A DNA stretch of 64,000 bases, taken from contig NC_054712.1 of assembly GCF_016097555.1 (NCBI RefSeq), positions 45,266,188 to 45,330,187 on the forward strand, written 5' to 3'. Made by a program: the position numbers and the translations under genes. The DNA comes from Gigantopelta aegis (lineage: Eukaryota; Mollusca; Gastropoda; Neomphalida; Peltospiridae). Below the pieces are notes generated by a model, which made no database searches, was not told the DNA's origin, and saw nothing but the letters and a program-made list of their open reading frames with translations. Below are positions 21,472 through 59,314 of this stretch, one piece after another (position 1 is the first letter of the stretch; the number at the start of each line of letters is the position of its first letter).

Positions 21472-23133
21472 TCAATGTTCGCATATGTACTTAAATTCAT
21501 GTGCGCAGTTAACATCATCCCACCAGTTGTGAAGAACAGCTAACATAACACAATCTTCCTCAGTCATATTATTGTTCGGACTAGTGAGACCCCACATTGA
21601 GAAGTTGACATTGTTTCCATTCTGCCAGAGGAACACATTCGCTTGTAATCTATCATTCAAGCCAATCCAATACTGCGCCTCATCTGTGCAATGATAAGAA
21701 ATACACCATTAGCCAATCCATTACCTCGACTCGTATATGCAATAATAAGAATGATTGAATAAATTAACGAATTAATGAATGACGACAACCCAGCACAAAA
21801 TACACATCAGCCATTGGATGTCAGGAAAGACAAGTATATGGAACTATTATTTACATTAAGAATAAAACTTATATAATTATGTAAAACCAGTGTAAAGAGC
21901 TGTGGGGAAAAGTATAATACAATACAAACATCAAGGCAAGTATATTTTAAAAGTGTATAAAAATCAGTGTTTGCTATTGGTTGGCAACTTAGTTAAATGT
22001 GTAAATGAAGTATTAGATAACATCGATATAAAAGGGAAACAGGATCCTATCCTCGACGGAGGAGCTGGCCAAAGTCAACACCTGCGCCCACGACAGGCGT
22101 GTGCTGCAAAAGTGTGTTCTGAATGTGCACGTTACAACCTATGATCTGACCTGACCTGCCAAACAGTAACCTTTTTACAAGGCCGAATTGATAGAATGCT
22201 TTGACGACGTTGCGACGTCCTCCATGAATCGCCTCAGGTGTTTGCGTCATAGGATGGTGAAACCTCATTAGACCCATTCTCCAATTTGTTTTTCTCTGAT
22301 TGTTGTCTTCTCATCTCAGCCATTGCACCACGACTAGTATGTTGAATGAATGAATGAATGAATGTTTAACGACACCTCAGGACGAAAAATACATCGGTTA
22401 TTGGGTGTCAAACTATATATGATAGAGGCAAAAACAATGTGATGATCAACATGGTATGTCGAATGCCGGGATATGTGCTGTCATGTCTGTGGTAAAGTGC
22501 ATATGAATATCACTTGCTACGAATGTAGCGGTTTACCTCTTATAGTATATGTCATGGTAACCAAATGTTTCACATCCAATCAGTCTGCTGTAGTGATGTC
22601 GTTAAATAAAAGAAACTCATGTATCGCTGGCAGTGCTTTATCTATAGACGGACTGCCAAGCCCTAGTACAATAAACTCTATATGGGATGTCAGGATGGGC
22701 CGTGGCATGGACTTTTGAGGATCTTTCAAGAGAGAAAACTGTCTTAGAACGTCTAAAACTCGCTGGAAAAACGACTTGGCCGATACTAGCAATTCAAGAA
22801 AGTGTTTACTTTGTGGAAAACATTATACAAAATTTATATAAAAAAACCCGGAAACAAAATAAAAACAAAATGAAATTATGTATCATTACAGGACAATCAT
22901 TCTTGATGAAAGTCCATTTAACTCCTCTGTACACAGATAGAGTTACCGATATTTGTTTTGATGTATTCTCTGACGGCTGTATGTTTTTGTTCCGTGTTCA
23001 AGATGATCAACTTTCTTCCTTTATTATTGCAAACGTTGCGTGCTCCAACCCACCAGTCTTTTTTTTTGGTACGCCTTGAAGCACAAGTGCAGATGTAGAA
23101 TTATTACGTACCCGTCTTCGACTGGACAGTCAC
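21472..23133 (-). pseudogene. Lectin copy 1: C-type lectin exons A and B only
   Basis: Exon A (23133–22947) follows acceptor TTGCCAG and ends before donor GTAACT. Exon B (21683–21472) follows acceptor TGCACAG. Exon B is intact and reads YWIGLNDRLQANVFLWQNG … SPNN … WWDDVNC … YICEH, with two fewer residues at the end than copies 2 and 3. Exon A has one extra base in the T run at 23059–23067 (plus strand), which shifts the frame after CFKAYQKK. No PAN or signal-peptide exon lies upstream; a LINE fragment at 23968–25500 ends the homology. Either it is a pseudogene, or its exons serve as alternative last exons for copy 2 if the extra base is a sequencing error. Confidence 0.75.
21684..22946. other. 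Intron of lectin copy 1 with repeats
   Basis: The intron is homologous to 26481–27632 and 61007–62148. It contains a diverged LINE-tail-like block (21770–21835, GACGACAACCCAGCAC), a SINE middle and tail (about 22308–22618) and, only in this copy, a LINE 3' tail insertion (about 22341–22453) flanked by GTATGTTG/GTATGTCG. The insertion happened after the copies separated, or was lost from the others. Confidence 0.7.
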
Positions 23134-23967
23134 CTGGCAACATATTTAACTTTGTCAGTATCTGTGTCTAAATAATACATATGCATGTGTTTTCGTGTTT
23201 TTTTTAGGATTTATGTCATTCAAAATAACCTCTTGACTTTGCTTCTGTTGTAACATATTTACAGATAATATATTTTAAAGAACTAAAATTGTATATTTAA
23301 ATACATTGTATTGTACATTTTCATAATGTACGTAATAATTACATTTCCCAACTTAGAATACCAGTTGCCTGTCTATTCAACATGTTTCAGATGTCATATA
23401 TTACAACTGTACATTGCCAGGCATACGTTTATTGCAGTACGATCAGAAACCTTTTGGATATACAGGTATTAAAATTCTTAGTAGGAAGATATGAAGTCAT
23501 CAGTTTGGTGATCATCACATTTGATTGATAGATCCTTACTCGTAATATATTTCTGTTGATAGTTACTATACAGAATGTCTCAACAAGCGTCCTAAGGCCT
23601 CAACCAGACATATTTTACAGTGAAATTTAGTAAATGTGGAAATTCCACACAATTGTTCAATAGGTTGTGGCATTTGAACATCTAGGGGTATTCTTATATA
23701 ATTTTGTAGACTGTAATTTACTATAATGTGTTTCTAAAATATCAAAATATCAAAATTGCTTCCAGATTACTGATCAGAAGCGAACAACACGATATTGCCT
23801 TCAGAATAAAAGACATATGTCGTCGACTTTCGGGCACAGGTAATTTGTTTTATCATGTCGTCAGCGCACAGCATTCCCAGAATTTTATCTAATGACTTGG
23901 CACTTCAGTAACACATAACTTGCATTGAGCGGAAAGATTCTAGTCAGCAGATCTAAAGAAATGACTT
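23134..23967. other. Intron-like sequence upstream of lectin copy 1
   Basis: Homologous to 53484–54390 (intron between the PAN exon and exon A of copy 4). Homology stops at about 23967, where a LINE fragment begins. Confidence 0.65.
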
Positions 23968-25500
23968 GAGCAGTTCAAACGTGAACCTACAGCAACAACC
24001 TGGATGCATTTCGTATTGCTAGGACTAAGGCTCGCAGAGAGATTAGACAGAGTAAGAAAACATCTTGGAGAACTTTTGTCTCCAAGTTGAATTCACAAAC
24101 ATCAGTAAAATCTGTCTGGACTAGGATCCGTAAAATCAAAGGTAAAGAATCCAGTAATACAGTTCATCATTTGTCTGTCAATGACACGGATGTCACGTCT
24201 CATCGTGACATTGCTAATGCCTTGGCAGACAACTTTTCTCACAATTCATCTTCTGCTTTCAGTACAGATGCTTTTACATCTGTCCGAACTAAAGCTGAAA
24301 AGCAGTCCATTAATTTTTCATCCGAAAATGCTGAAGTATACGACAGGCATTTCTCTATGGAGGAATGGCAGGATGCTCTTCGTAGAGCCCATGATACTTC
24401 AGTAGGACCGGATGAAATTCATTATCAGTTATTAAACATTTACCTGAATCACCTTTGATGGTTCTTTTGAATATTTTTAATAACATCTGAATTTCTGGAG
24501 ACTTTCCTTCTGATTGGAGGAAAGCTATTATCATTCCTATTCCCAAGCCTGGTAAGGATCCAACCAATCCTACTAACTATCGCCCTATCGCTTTGACAAG
24601 TTGCATTTGTAAAACCATGGAACGAATAATCAATCGTAGACTTGTCTGGTATCTTGAATCCCACAAATTGCTTACTAACGTGCAATGTGGGTTCAGATCT
24701 AGACTTAGCACGGTTGATCATCTTGTTAGATTTGAAACATTTTGTAGGGAAGCTTTCATCCATAATCAGCACTTGGTTTCAGTGTTTTTTTTATTTGGAG
24801 AAAGCTTACGATACCACGTGGAAGTATGGGATTTTAAACGACTCCATGGCATGGGCCTTAGAGGTCGACTTCCAGTTTTTATTTCTCAATTTTTAAAAGA
24901 TAGATCTTTTCAAGTCCGGGTGGGGTCGACTTTGTCTGACATTCACCCACAGGAGATGGGTGTGCCTCAAGGTAGTATCGTGTCTGTAACTCTATTTTCT
25001 GTGAAAATTAACAGCACCACCCAGTGTTTAGCTCCTGGTGTGAATTGCTCGTTATATGTCGATGATTTTCAGATTTGTTACAGATCGTCCAATATGAGTA
25101 TCATTGAACGTAAGTTCCAGCTTTGTTTGAATAAACTTCATCAATGGGCAACTGACAATGGCTTTCGATTCTCAAAGCCAAAAACGGTTTTTATGCATAT
25201 CTGTCAGAAACGAGGTCTTCATTAAGATCCACAGTTGTTTTTGGACAAAAATCCAATTCCAGTTATGGGGGAGACTACATTTCTGGGGGTTATATTTGAC
25301 AGGAAGCTATCTTTTGTGCCCCATCTTAAATATGTTAAAAAGAAGGGCTTGAAAGCTCTTAATATTTTAAAGGTTATTGGTAATATAGAATGGGGAGCAG
25401 ACCGAAAGGTTATACTCCGTCTGTATAGATCAGGTCTAAACTTGATTATGGATGCATTGTGTATGGGTCGGCACGCAAGTCGTACTTGCAGATGCTAGAT
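23968..25500 (+). pseudogene. Jockey-like LINE ORF2 reverse transcriptase fragment
   Basis: It begins inside the endonuclease–RT linker (EQFKREPTA, KARREIRQSKKTSWRTFVSK). Reverse transcriptase blocks follow: YRPIALTSCICKTMERIINR near 24590, QCGFRSRLSTVDHL near 24690, MGVPQGSIVS near 24960, the catalytic YVDDF near 25055, and FLGVIFDRKLSFVPHLKYVK near 25285. Frames change about four times (near 24470, 24800, 25215 and 25440). There is no 5' UTR and no 3' tail. Both ends coincide with the junction between two lectin gene units, so it looks like a recombination-joined fragment rather than a whole insertion. Confidence 0.85.
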
Positions 25501-26262
25501 TTGGAGGATATTTGGTTAATGGTTTGATGTTTGATCAAGAACATTTCGGAAACGAACTACAGTGAAACTACTCTAAACCCGATACCCTCAAGACCAAGTA
25601 AAACATCCAGTTATAAGAGGTATCCGGTTTAGAGAGATTCTCTTATATACAGATATTTAGAAGGGACCACAAAAAACGTTAGGTTTTGAGGTAATTCTGG
25701 TTTACAGAGGATCCGTTTTTGAGAGGTTTTACTGTAATAAAAAATGGCTGTTCTTTACTTTTGTAATTAAATTTATTAATTGTTTTGTTTCTCAGAAATT
25801 TAATTGTTATATATAAAGTTGAACAACACAACAAGAGCATAAAGGTTGTTTGATCTACAGGTTGGCATGACCTGGCGATTAACCAGGCTAAAATGGTGTG
25901 CTGCAAGAAAACACATCCGCAGATATGTCCCCAACTCAATCATCATCCAGCATTGCGGGATGCACCTCACGGCCAACAAGGTGCCCCAAAAGGGGAGTTG
26001 TGCTGTATTGGCCATTCTCAAAGAGAATGTTACATCTCTGCACCACGGAGAGGTTACAGCACGCGCAGGAGTGAAAATAAACGTTTCACAGAATATCACT
26101 ATGTGGTTGCTGTAGATTCACATTTAAATTGCTATGTACGTAACAAGATATTAATGTATACAAAACAACACATATTTTATCACTTAATTTTATTCTTTTG
26201 TGTAATTATTCAATTCATATTGATTACTCATGTGGTGTGGTATTTGTTTACTTGCAATTTAA
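25501..26262. other. 3' flank of lectin copy 2 with LINE 5' end fragment
   Basis: 25510–25840 matches 60080–60380. From about 25840 to 26075 lies a minus-strand LINE 5' UTR piece (start near 26075), the same junction as in copies 1 and 3. The poly(A) signal of copy 2 is at 26189–26194. Confidence 0.7.
26189..26194 (-). terminator. Poly(A) signal, lectin copy 2
   Basis: AATAAA on the minus strand, 69 nt after the stop codon at 26263–26265. Confidence 0.55.
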
Positions 26263-52055
<25,793 letters not shown>

Positions 52056-52091
52056 CCAAGAATTAATCTGGAATCTGGTATGCCACACACC

Positions 52092-52099
52092 TTTATATA
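52092..52099 (-). promoter_or_regulatory. TATA box of lectin copy 2
   Basis: TATATAAA on the minus strand, 36 nt upstream of the first ATG, implying a very short 5' UTR. In copy 4 the matching site is altered to an ATCATAAA-like sequence. Confidence 0.55.
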
Positions 52100-52607
52100 C
52101 AGTGTACTGGATGGCGTCAACATTTTGATAGAAAACCTAGCTTTGAAGGGTCTCTTTGTTACTAGTATATTCTTTGGTAATTGTGTTTTCCGATGATTTA
52201 AAAAAAAAAATACAATCATGCTCATATGAACAATGGTTCACCTTTGAAACATTCGAACTCAGCTACACACTGATGTTCTATGCATGCCCTTAAGTCTTTG
52301 AGTTGAGATTTGAACTCCATTGAAGTGATAGTAATGTAAATGTAAATGCGTTTGATTATTCCTTTTTGAAGCGCTGCAGCTGTACACAATTATCAAATAC
52401 AACGAGACCTCAAAGAACCGTAGTGGTTTTATGTCGGTTCTGTACCACAATCGGCGGAAAAAGCAGATAAGCGGAGATTTGTTGGTTTTCCGCCGATTGT
52501 TACCTAACTATTCTGGAATCAGAGGAAAGACATCGGTGGAAGTTTCTTTTGTTTCATTCCTTTGTTCCAATTCCTTTTTCTTCTAATCTGGGGTATCTAT
52601 CAAGATA
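52100..52607. other. 5' flank of lectin copy 2
   Basis: Matches 59355–59720 upstream of copy 4. No further gene seen. The homology ends near the Tc1 remnant. Confidence 0.5.
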
Positions 52608-53105
52608 TATACTCTTCAAAAAAAAGTAGGGAAACTCTAATAAGAATTTACAATTGCCAAAATTGTAAGGTATATTAGCTGTGGGGAATTGTTATATGAT
52701 AATAGTGAATTAATTGGGCAAACATTACAACCGACAGTTCAGTAGTACAGTAGGTTCTATGACCACCAAAGATCTTGAAGGATGATTGGGGTCAGAAGTG
52801 AAATTTGAAAGTTGACGGTTTTTTATCAGTAGTGGATGATATCGTCAAGATATGTCAGACATTCATTCAGTCTACGAGGCATACTGCGTATGTGTCTCCC
52901 AATGGCCATTTGAGGGAGTCTGTTCCACTCCTCTTGCAGCGCCTGACCAAGTTCCGCTAACGTGGTCGGCGGTCTTTGACGTTGACGCACACGTCTCCCT
53001 ATCATGTGCCAAACGTGTTCAATGGGGGAAAGGCCTGGGCTCATTGCTGGCCATGGCATTCGATAGATGTTGTGCTGGTGGAGGTGAGCATTACCAGAGT
53101 GTTTT
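52608..53105 (-). pseudogene. Tc1/mariner fragment: transposase C-terminus and one end
   Basis: On the minus strand (53059–52826) the frame reads MPWPAMSPGLSPIEHVWHMI, then RPPTTLAELGQALQEEWNRL and RSMPRRLNECL. This is the C-terminal third of a Tc1 transposase, with the final catalytic glutamate in PIE and the usual SPDLSPIEHVW block (D changed to G). The sequence CTTCAAAAAAAAGTAGGGAA at about 52614 looks like its terminal inverted repeat. The other end and the DD residues are missing. It occupies the place where exon B of copy 4 should be. Confidence 0.8.
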
Positions 53106-53179
53106 CCGGTATTAGTTTTTAGTCATTTTATTGTTTGAGTTTGCGATGTGGCGTATGCAACGTGATGAACGTCTACGGG

Positions 53180-53180
<1 letters not shown>

Positions 53181-53237
<57 letters not shown>

Positions 53238-53240
53238 CAT
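53181..53240. repeat. (CA)n microsatellite
   Basis: Pure CA run with one interruption, at the break of lectin copy 4. Confidence 0.95.
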
Positions 53241-53483
53241 TGAACACGTTATAATATCTTACATTTTCAGTGCAATCAAAGTATGTGATAATTTTAAGAT
53301 CACATACTTTAACAATTTGATAATTTTGCAAATTAGATGTAAATTAATCGAGATCACGACACTAGATTTATTGACATTTAAGCAAACGTACTAGAGTGAC
53401 ATACCAGTCTTTTTTGGGGTACGCCTTGAAGCACAAGTTCAGATGTAGAATTAGTACGTACCCGTCTTCGACTGGACAGTCAC

Positions 53484-55826
53484 CTGGCAATATATTTACC
53501 TTTGTCAGTATCTGTTTCTAAATAATACATATGCATGTGTTTTCGGGGTTTTTTTTAGGATTTATGTCATTCAAAATAACCTCTTGACTTTGCTTCTGTT
53601 GTAACATATTTACAGATAATATATTTTAAAGAACTAAAATTGTATATTTAAATACATTGTATTGTACATTTTCATAATGTACGTAATAATTACATTGCCC
53701 AACTTAGAATACCAGTTGCCTGTCTATTCAACATGTTTCAGATGTCATATATTACAACTGCATATTGCCAGGCATACGTTTATTGCAGTACGATCAGAAA
53801 CCCTTTGGATATACAGGTATTAAAATTCTTAGTAGGAAGATATGAAGTCTTCAAATTGGTGATCGTCACATTTGATTTTATAGATCCTTACTCGTAATAT
53901 ATTTATGTTGATAGTTATTATTTACGTTAATACTAACAAATCGAGAATTAGCAGTATCGAGATTCGATCTCACTATACCTACGCCAGAAGACATCAGCTT
54001 TGTTCAAAATGTCTCAACAAATGTCCGAAGGCCTCAACCAGACATATTTTACAGCGAAATGCCGTAAATGTGTAATTTCCACATGATTGTTGAATAGGTC
54101 AAGGCATTTCAACATCTACGGGTACTCTCATATCATTTTGTAGACTGTAATTCACTTTAATTTGTTTGTAAAATATCAAAATTGCTTCCAGATTACCGAT
54201 CTGAAGCGAACGACACGAGTTTGCCTTCAGAATAAAATACATATGTCGCCGACTTTCGGGCATATGTAGTTTGTTTGATTATTTCGTCAGCGCACAGCAT
54301 TCCCAGAATTTTAACTCATGACTTGGAACTTCAGTAACACATAACTTACATCGAGCGAAAAGGTTCTAGTCAGCAGATCTACGCCAGAAATGACTGCAGA
54401 CTTTTGGTGTGGTCAACATTTGGTTGAGACCGTCTCGTTTTCCAAGTGTACTATACTTGTAAAGGTTTGTCTTGTATATCTTCGTGGCTGGAATGCTATA
54501 CCCTCCCATCAGTATTTGAAAGTCACTTTAATTATTTTAAAAATAAATTTAAACAATGCTATATGTTCATATAAGATGTACGGAAATGTTATTATAACAA
54601 TATTGTCTGACAGTGCGATAGCCGTAACTGTTATATAACAATTCAATCTCGTATACACTATCAATTCATTGTCGAAATTTTGCCTTAAGACCATGTATAT
54701 TTTGCGTACCCCGTCTCTTTGGCAATACAAATTATGTTATGTTATGTTATTTAATGTAATGTAAACACTAACATTGTTACTTCTAGTAGTCTTCATCTGT
54801 ATCACTTAATAGCTTTTCTTATGTATATAAATTAACTTGTGAAGTACATTTGACAATTTGTTCGTCGTCCTTTACTATTATTTCTTACTGCTCCATATAT
54901 TTTCGTATTCAGTATAATGTTTTTTGTAAAAAAACGAAAAAAAACGCCGTCAGGTTCATTGGCGGATCAAGGATTGAATATTGGGGGCATCCACAGTGGG
55001 GTTGGGTGCACAAAGACTGTCTTTTACATGTGTTATGGGGACACAGGAAACTATAAAAAAAAGTCGTGGAGAAAAAAAGATGTATGATTGAAAGATGGAA
55101 TGGCATAGCCGATGACCTTGTTATATATTCGACATAATTAAGGGTCAGTAGTCTTTTGGTCACTTTCTATTAGTATCACATTATTTTGGCATGTTCTGGT
55201 TCCACTTTCGGCAACACTTGACCATGATACACGGACACGGTGGGGTTTACGTGCATTTATAAAATCTACAGATGTGCACATTCGGCAGAGATTTGATACA
55301 TGTTGGCTTGTAACAATACTTATAATTACTGGCCCTTAATGAATTTTATTCAATATAAAATGACACATAGTTTAGTAACTTGAGTTAGGCCCAAAACACA
55401 CCGCAGCATTGTCTGGGTCTGACGAGTATGGTACCAGTCGAAAATAAAACCCACTGAATCGAATGTGACAAAACACACTATGTCTTTACAATAGATTTGG
55501 CCTCGTTAGAATCTGGACTCAAGACTCTAATACAGTCTGAGACACCAATGTCATGACAACGCTATACATTTGTTATGCATGTGACGACATTAGGGATTGA
55601 GTCTCGAAACTAAAGGTTTTATAAGTACGGGCCCTGATAACAGACGGCATAGAAGTACATTATATTGTCACACTGTCAGACTGGCAGCTACAGCCTGTAC
55701 AAGGCGTGTTTAAAAATTAAAAAAGCCAATAAAACCCCCAGGAACGATATATATTAATCAAAGCAGGTTTCTGATAATTCTTTTTCGTGTGTATAGGAGA
55801 AAATATAACTCAAGATATAAACGAGG

Positions 55827-55830
<4 letters not shown>
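53484..55830. other. Intron of lectin copy 4
   Basis: Homologous to 23134–23967, 35113–37000 and 62335–64000. No coding sequence recognised beyond short shadow frames. Confidence 0.65.
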
Positions 55831-55902
<72 letters not shown>

Positions 55903-55911
55903 AATAACTTG
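55831..55911. repeat. (TA)n then (TAA)n microsatellite
   Basis: About 56 bp of TA followed by six to seven TAA units. Confidence 0.95.
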
Positions 55912-56300
55912 GATATATTATACTTTGACTTCCATGGTTTATTTACATACAATACTGTTTCGTACAGTTCGCGATGTTTGTGCGAACCTGCACTCTTCAG
56001 TGCATAAACCAGAGTGATTTGTATAGAACATTAATTACAGCAACGTGTCTCTTCTAATCATGTTAGATTACTCAAGAGGTATTTGTCTTTATGTCTACAT
56101 TTGCTGACCAGTTCGTTTCGCTTATTCAAGGACGCCGTTTTAGGATTGCAAATAATAAAGTACTTCTCGCAAATACAAAGGCCGCAACGCTTCGACGCGT
56201 TCGAATAGTGTGGAGCACGGCATAGAATTGTCCAACTGATTGCGTACTCAAGGTTGTTCTCTTTCAAGTGCCAGATATGTTTACATACATACATACATAC
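55912..56300 (-). pseudogene. Penelope-like element fragment (GIY-YIG C-terminus)
   Basis: The minus-strand frame 56290–56060 reads HIWHLKENNLEYAISWTI, then KRCGLCICEKYFII and LNKRNELVSKCRHKDKYLL. This is the last part of a GIY-YIG domain with its cysteine pair, from a family different from the element at 39.7 kb. It interrupts a (TA)n/(CATA)n repeat that is uninterrupted at the matching site in copy 2 (about 37030–37068). Confidence 0.8.
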
Positions 56301-56660
56301 ATATATTGACAACACATCAACGCCAAAATACATCAGACATAGTGACTTTGCCACACTCACCAAAGCCAGAGCCAGAACCAATTTTGGCCTACCTTCCACA
56401 AGAACATATTTACTAGCCCTTAATTAATTTTGTTCAGTATAACACGAAGAACAGCTCAGTAACTGCGTTACCTGCCATATCAAAGTAGTGGCGCGATCCT
56501 AACGAACGGAGAGAACTGGCGTTCGCAAGTCTCACAGATTGCAGACGGCATGTTAGATCAGTGTTGTACGTATACGACCGACAGTCTGGGTGTTGTGTGC
56601 AATTCGTCGAACATTTCAACAATGTCGTGACGTCACTTACATAATATATATCACTGTCAA

Positions 56661-58110
56661 GACTTTATTTACACTCGGGCCGTTACACACCGGCATATGA
56701 GGAATATATACATAGTAATATATTAACAGTAAATACATTAATAACAATACATACACAAACACATATACAAACATATACAATCACGCACATCAATATATTA
56801 TGTAATAATACAGATATTTAATACAAATATACGGGTATTCAAGTACTTATAACGAATAGATTGTTAAACTTATATATGGTGCAGTGGATAATGATAGTAT
56901 TTTGTTAATTATGTTTGGTTTTGATGGTGTTTGTAGTCAAGGGCGTTTGAATTCATTAGTTATTATATTTATGAAATATGATAATTTCTTTAGGGTACTA
57001 ATTCGTTTATTCTCCAATAGTTCTCTAAATTTATAAGTACTTGGTCGCGTATAATAATATGGGTGTAGCAACTGGACTCGTGAATTATGGAAAAAATGGC
57101 AAATAAAAAGATAATGGAACTCGTCGCCAATGTCTATTACATTACATAATGTGCAAATTCTATCTTCTATGAGTATATTATTCCAACGTCTAATTTCAAC
57201 GGGTAGGTAATGGTTAGACGTTCTAAATTTTAAGAGTGCTGTCCACAGTTTTTCTGGTAGTTTATTGATATAGCTTACGAAAAATAGTTGTTCTTTGTAT
57301 AATCGGTAAGTGTTGCCTCTCGATGACAGTGATATGTTATTTTTCCATGTTTGTAAATACTGATCTTTGTTTAATTTGTTGTGAGAGACAATTTACTGAT
57401 ATGAAAGATTGTCTTATCCAGATATCACCCATTCCCAAGTTATTCAGTGTGTTTTTAACAGTATTAATCCAGTTATAGTTAGTTCCGTTAGTAAGGTGGT
57501 CATTTAACATAATTTTGTAAAAAAGAGTAGACAATTTTGATTGTTTTCCTCATATCAGTCGCGCCCAGTAACACACCATTCTTCTATATATAGTTAACTC
57601 GGCAGACGTTCTCCCTAACTCTCCATAAAGCATAAATATTGGTGTTGCGTTCTTAACGGGTATGATGTGTCTTAAAAAGTTTATTTGTACAGAATTAAAT
57701 AAATCAACTTTTTCATATCCCCATATTTCACATCCATATAATAAAACTGGCAGAACCATTGAGTCATATCCCCATATTTCACATCCATATAATAAAACTG
57801 GCAGAACCATTGAGTCAAACATTTTAAGTTTACATTCGGTTGATAGATAGTTGTCCTTTGATTTTGATAGTACAAAGTACATGGCCTTGGTAGCCTGTTG
57901 TTTAAGTCTATTCTTCGTAACTCGAAAGTTGTTTAATTCTGTAAAAGTAATTCCTAAGTATTTGTATTCTTTCACATGTTCTAATGTATTATTTCCAATC
58001 TTAAAATTTTGTTTATAATCTCTAGTGTTACCGTTAAAAATCAATATTTTCGTTTTCTTGCCGTTTATTTTAAGTTTCCATTTATTGCAATATTGATAAA
58101 ACATATTTAA
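56661..58110 (-). pseudogene. LINE ORF2 C-terminal fragment inserted in the PAN exon
   Basis: On the minus strand, reverse transcriptase thumb blocks (KWKLKINGKKTKILIFNG, KEYKYLGITF, LPVLLYGCEIWGY) are followed in a second frame by the C-terminal finger (RICTLCNVIDIGDEFHYLF). A 3' end with AATAAA lies near 56665. A 51-bp segment (57713–57763, repeated at 57764–57814) is duplicated in frame, doubling MVLPVLLYGCEIWGY. A stop near 57550 and a frame change divide the two blocks. It is 5' truncated and of a different family (CR1/L2-like style) from the Jockey-like LINE. Confidence 0.8.
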
Positions 58111-59052
58111 GGTGTGTTGCAGATATTCATTATTTTATTTAAGTAATCCGCCAGTTTACAGCCAGATTAAGATGTTGCAGACTAATACAACCTTTTGGCG
58201 ACTAAAATTACGTATTAAATACATTTCCCTGTGTAGAATACCAGTGTATATCCAGTGTGTTTATAGTCGTGCGCTTATACATGAAGCAGTAATTTATCAT
58301 TTTACTTCGTAGGCCTAATCATGGTACGGAATTAGCTCTCTTTTTTCTAACTGGCGCAGTATGTTCTTGGGGTTTGAGTTCAACAGCCCCTTTAAAGAGT
58401 TTAGCAGGCCTGACGAAAGTATAACAGGCCCAGCTTTCAAACTATCAACACATTACAGAGATAATGTATGAACATGAAATAAAATAGCGATGGCTGGTAC
58501 TATGCAACCTATAATGATAAATATACATGGTCAAAAGGTTTTATGCCAGCTCATGTCGCCCGAATTTGAGGATGTGCTTATGGAGTTGACAAAACAGTTT
58601 GGGGCGAGCTGGTAGGGGTGAATTGGTTTGTAAACTGTCGGTTCATCCCAGGCAATATGCTTCCCTTGAAGTTTGAGAGTAGCCAATTTCCGGTTCCGTA
58701 GCTACATTGTTGTATGCTCGACGAATACGATTTAACTGTCTCAGAAACTCGGCTCGTTTATTAGTTGATTGTATTCGACCTGGTTTCTGAAGATACGTAG
58801 GAAACAGAATTCAGTGTCTGTTAATAACATTTGAATGGTCCATGGGAATAACCTATGCTGTCCAAACAGATAGTCTGTATTATAACGGTCGTGTTAAAAA
58901 CAAATCATTATGATAGGCCAGGCCATTAAATGAAGTTGATAAATTATGCTTTCTTAGGAATAAATATTCCACGATTGCAGAGTGTAAACAATAAAATAAA
59001 AAATATCACATTTCTAAATATGTGACATCACAGGTCTATCCTGTGGTGCCTT

Positions 59053-59131
<79 letters not shown>

Positions 59132-59240
59132 GCATGCATGCATGCATGCATGTCTGTCTCTGTCTCTGTCTCTCTCTATCTCTCTATCTGTCTGTGTGTG
59201 TGCGCGTTTGTGTGTGTGTTTGTGGTTTAGTCACACGTAC
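58111..59240. other. Intron 1 region of lectin copy 4
   Basis: 58115–58460 matches 37765–38110, and 58715–59040 matches 51140–51680 with a single minisatellite unit. A (TA)n run lies at 59058–59120, then CATG and CTGT repeats to about 59190. Confidence 0.7.
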
Positions 59241-59314
59241 CCCAGTGTTGGAAAAACACAACACAGAGCAGCAGCAAGCCGCACGATACGCATCAACATG
59301 GAATCCTGCATCAT

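Larger units (their letters stand above)
53402..59314 (-). pseudogene. Lectin copy 4: truncated PAN–C-type lectin gene
   Basis: Exon 1 (59314–59241) is open and reads MMQDSMLMRIVRLAAALCCV then FPTL before donor GTACGTG. The PAN exon keeps only its 3' part (about 56660–56472, DVTTLLKCSTNC … SRHYFDMA, donor GTAACG); a LINE insertion replaces the rest and the acceptor. Exon A keeps only its first 82 bases (53483–53402). Exon B is absent. The TATA box is degraded. It cannot encode a full lectin, but it preserves evidence for the exon order. Confidence 0.8.

Noticed and set aside
22047-22277. Conserved minus-strand frame shared by lectin introns (also about 26941 and 61448)
   Set aside because: It is conserved only because the introns are duplicated; the frame is not kept open in the same form in the three copies.
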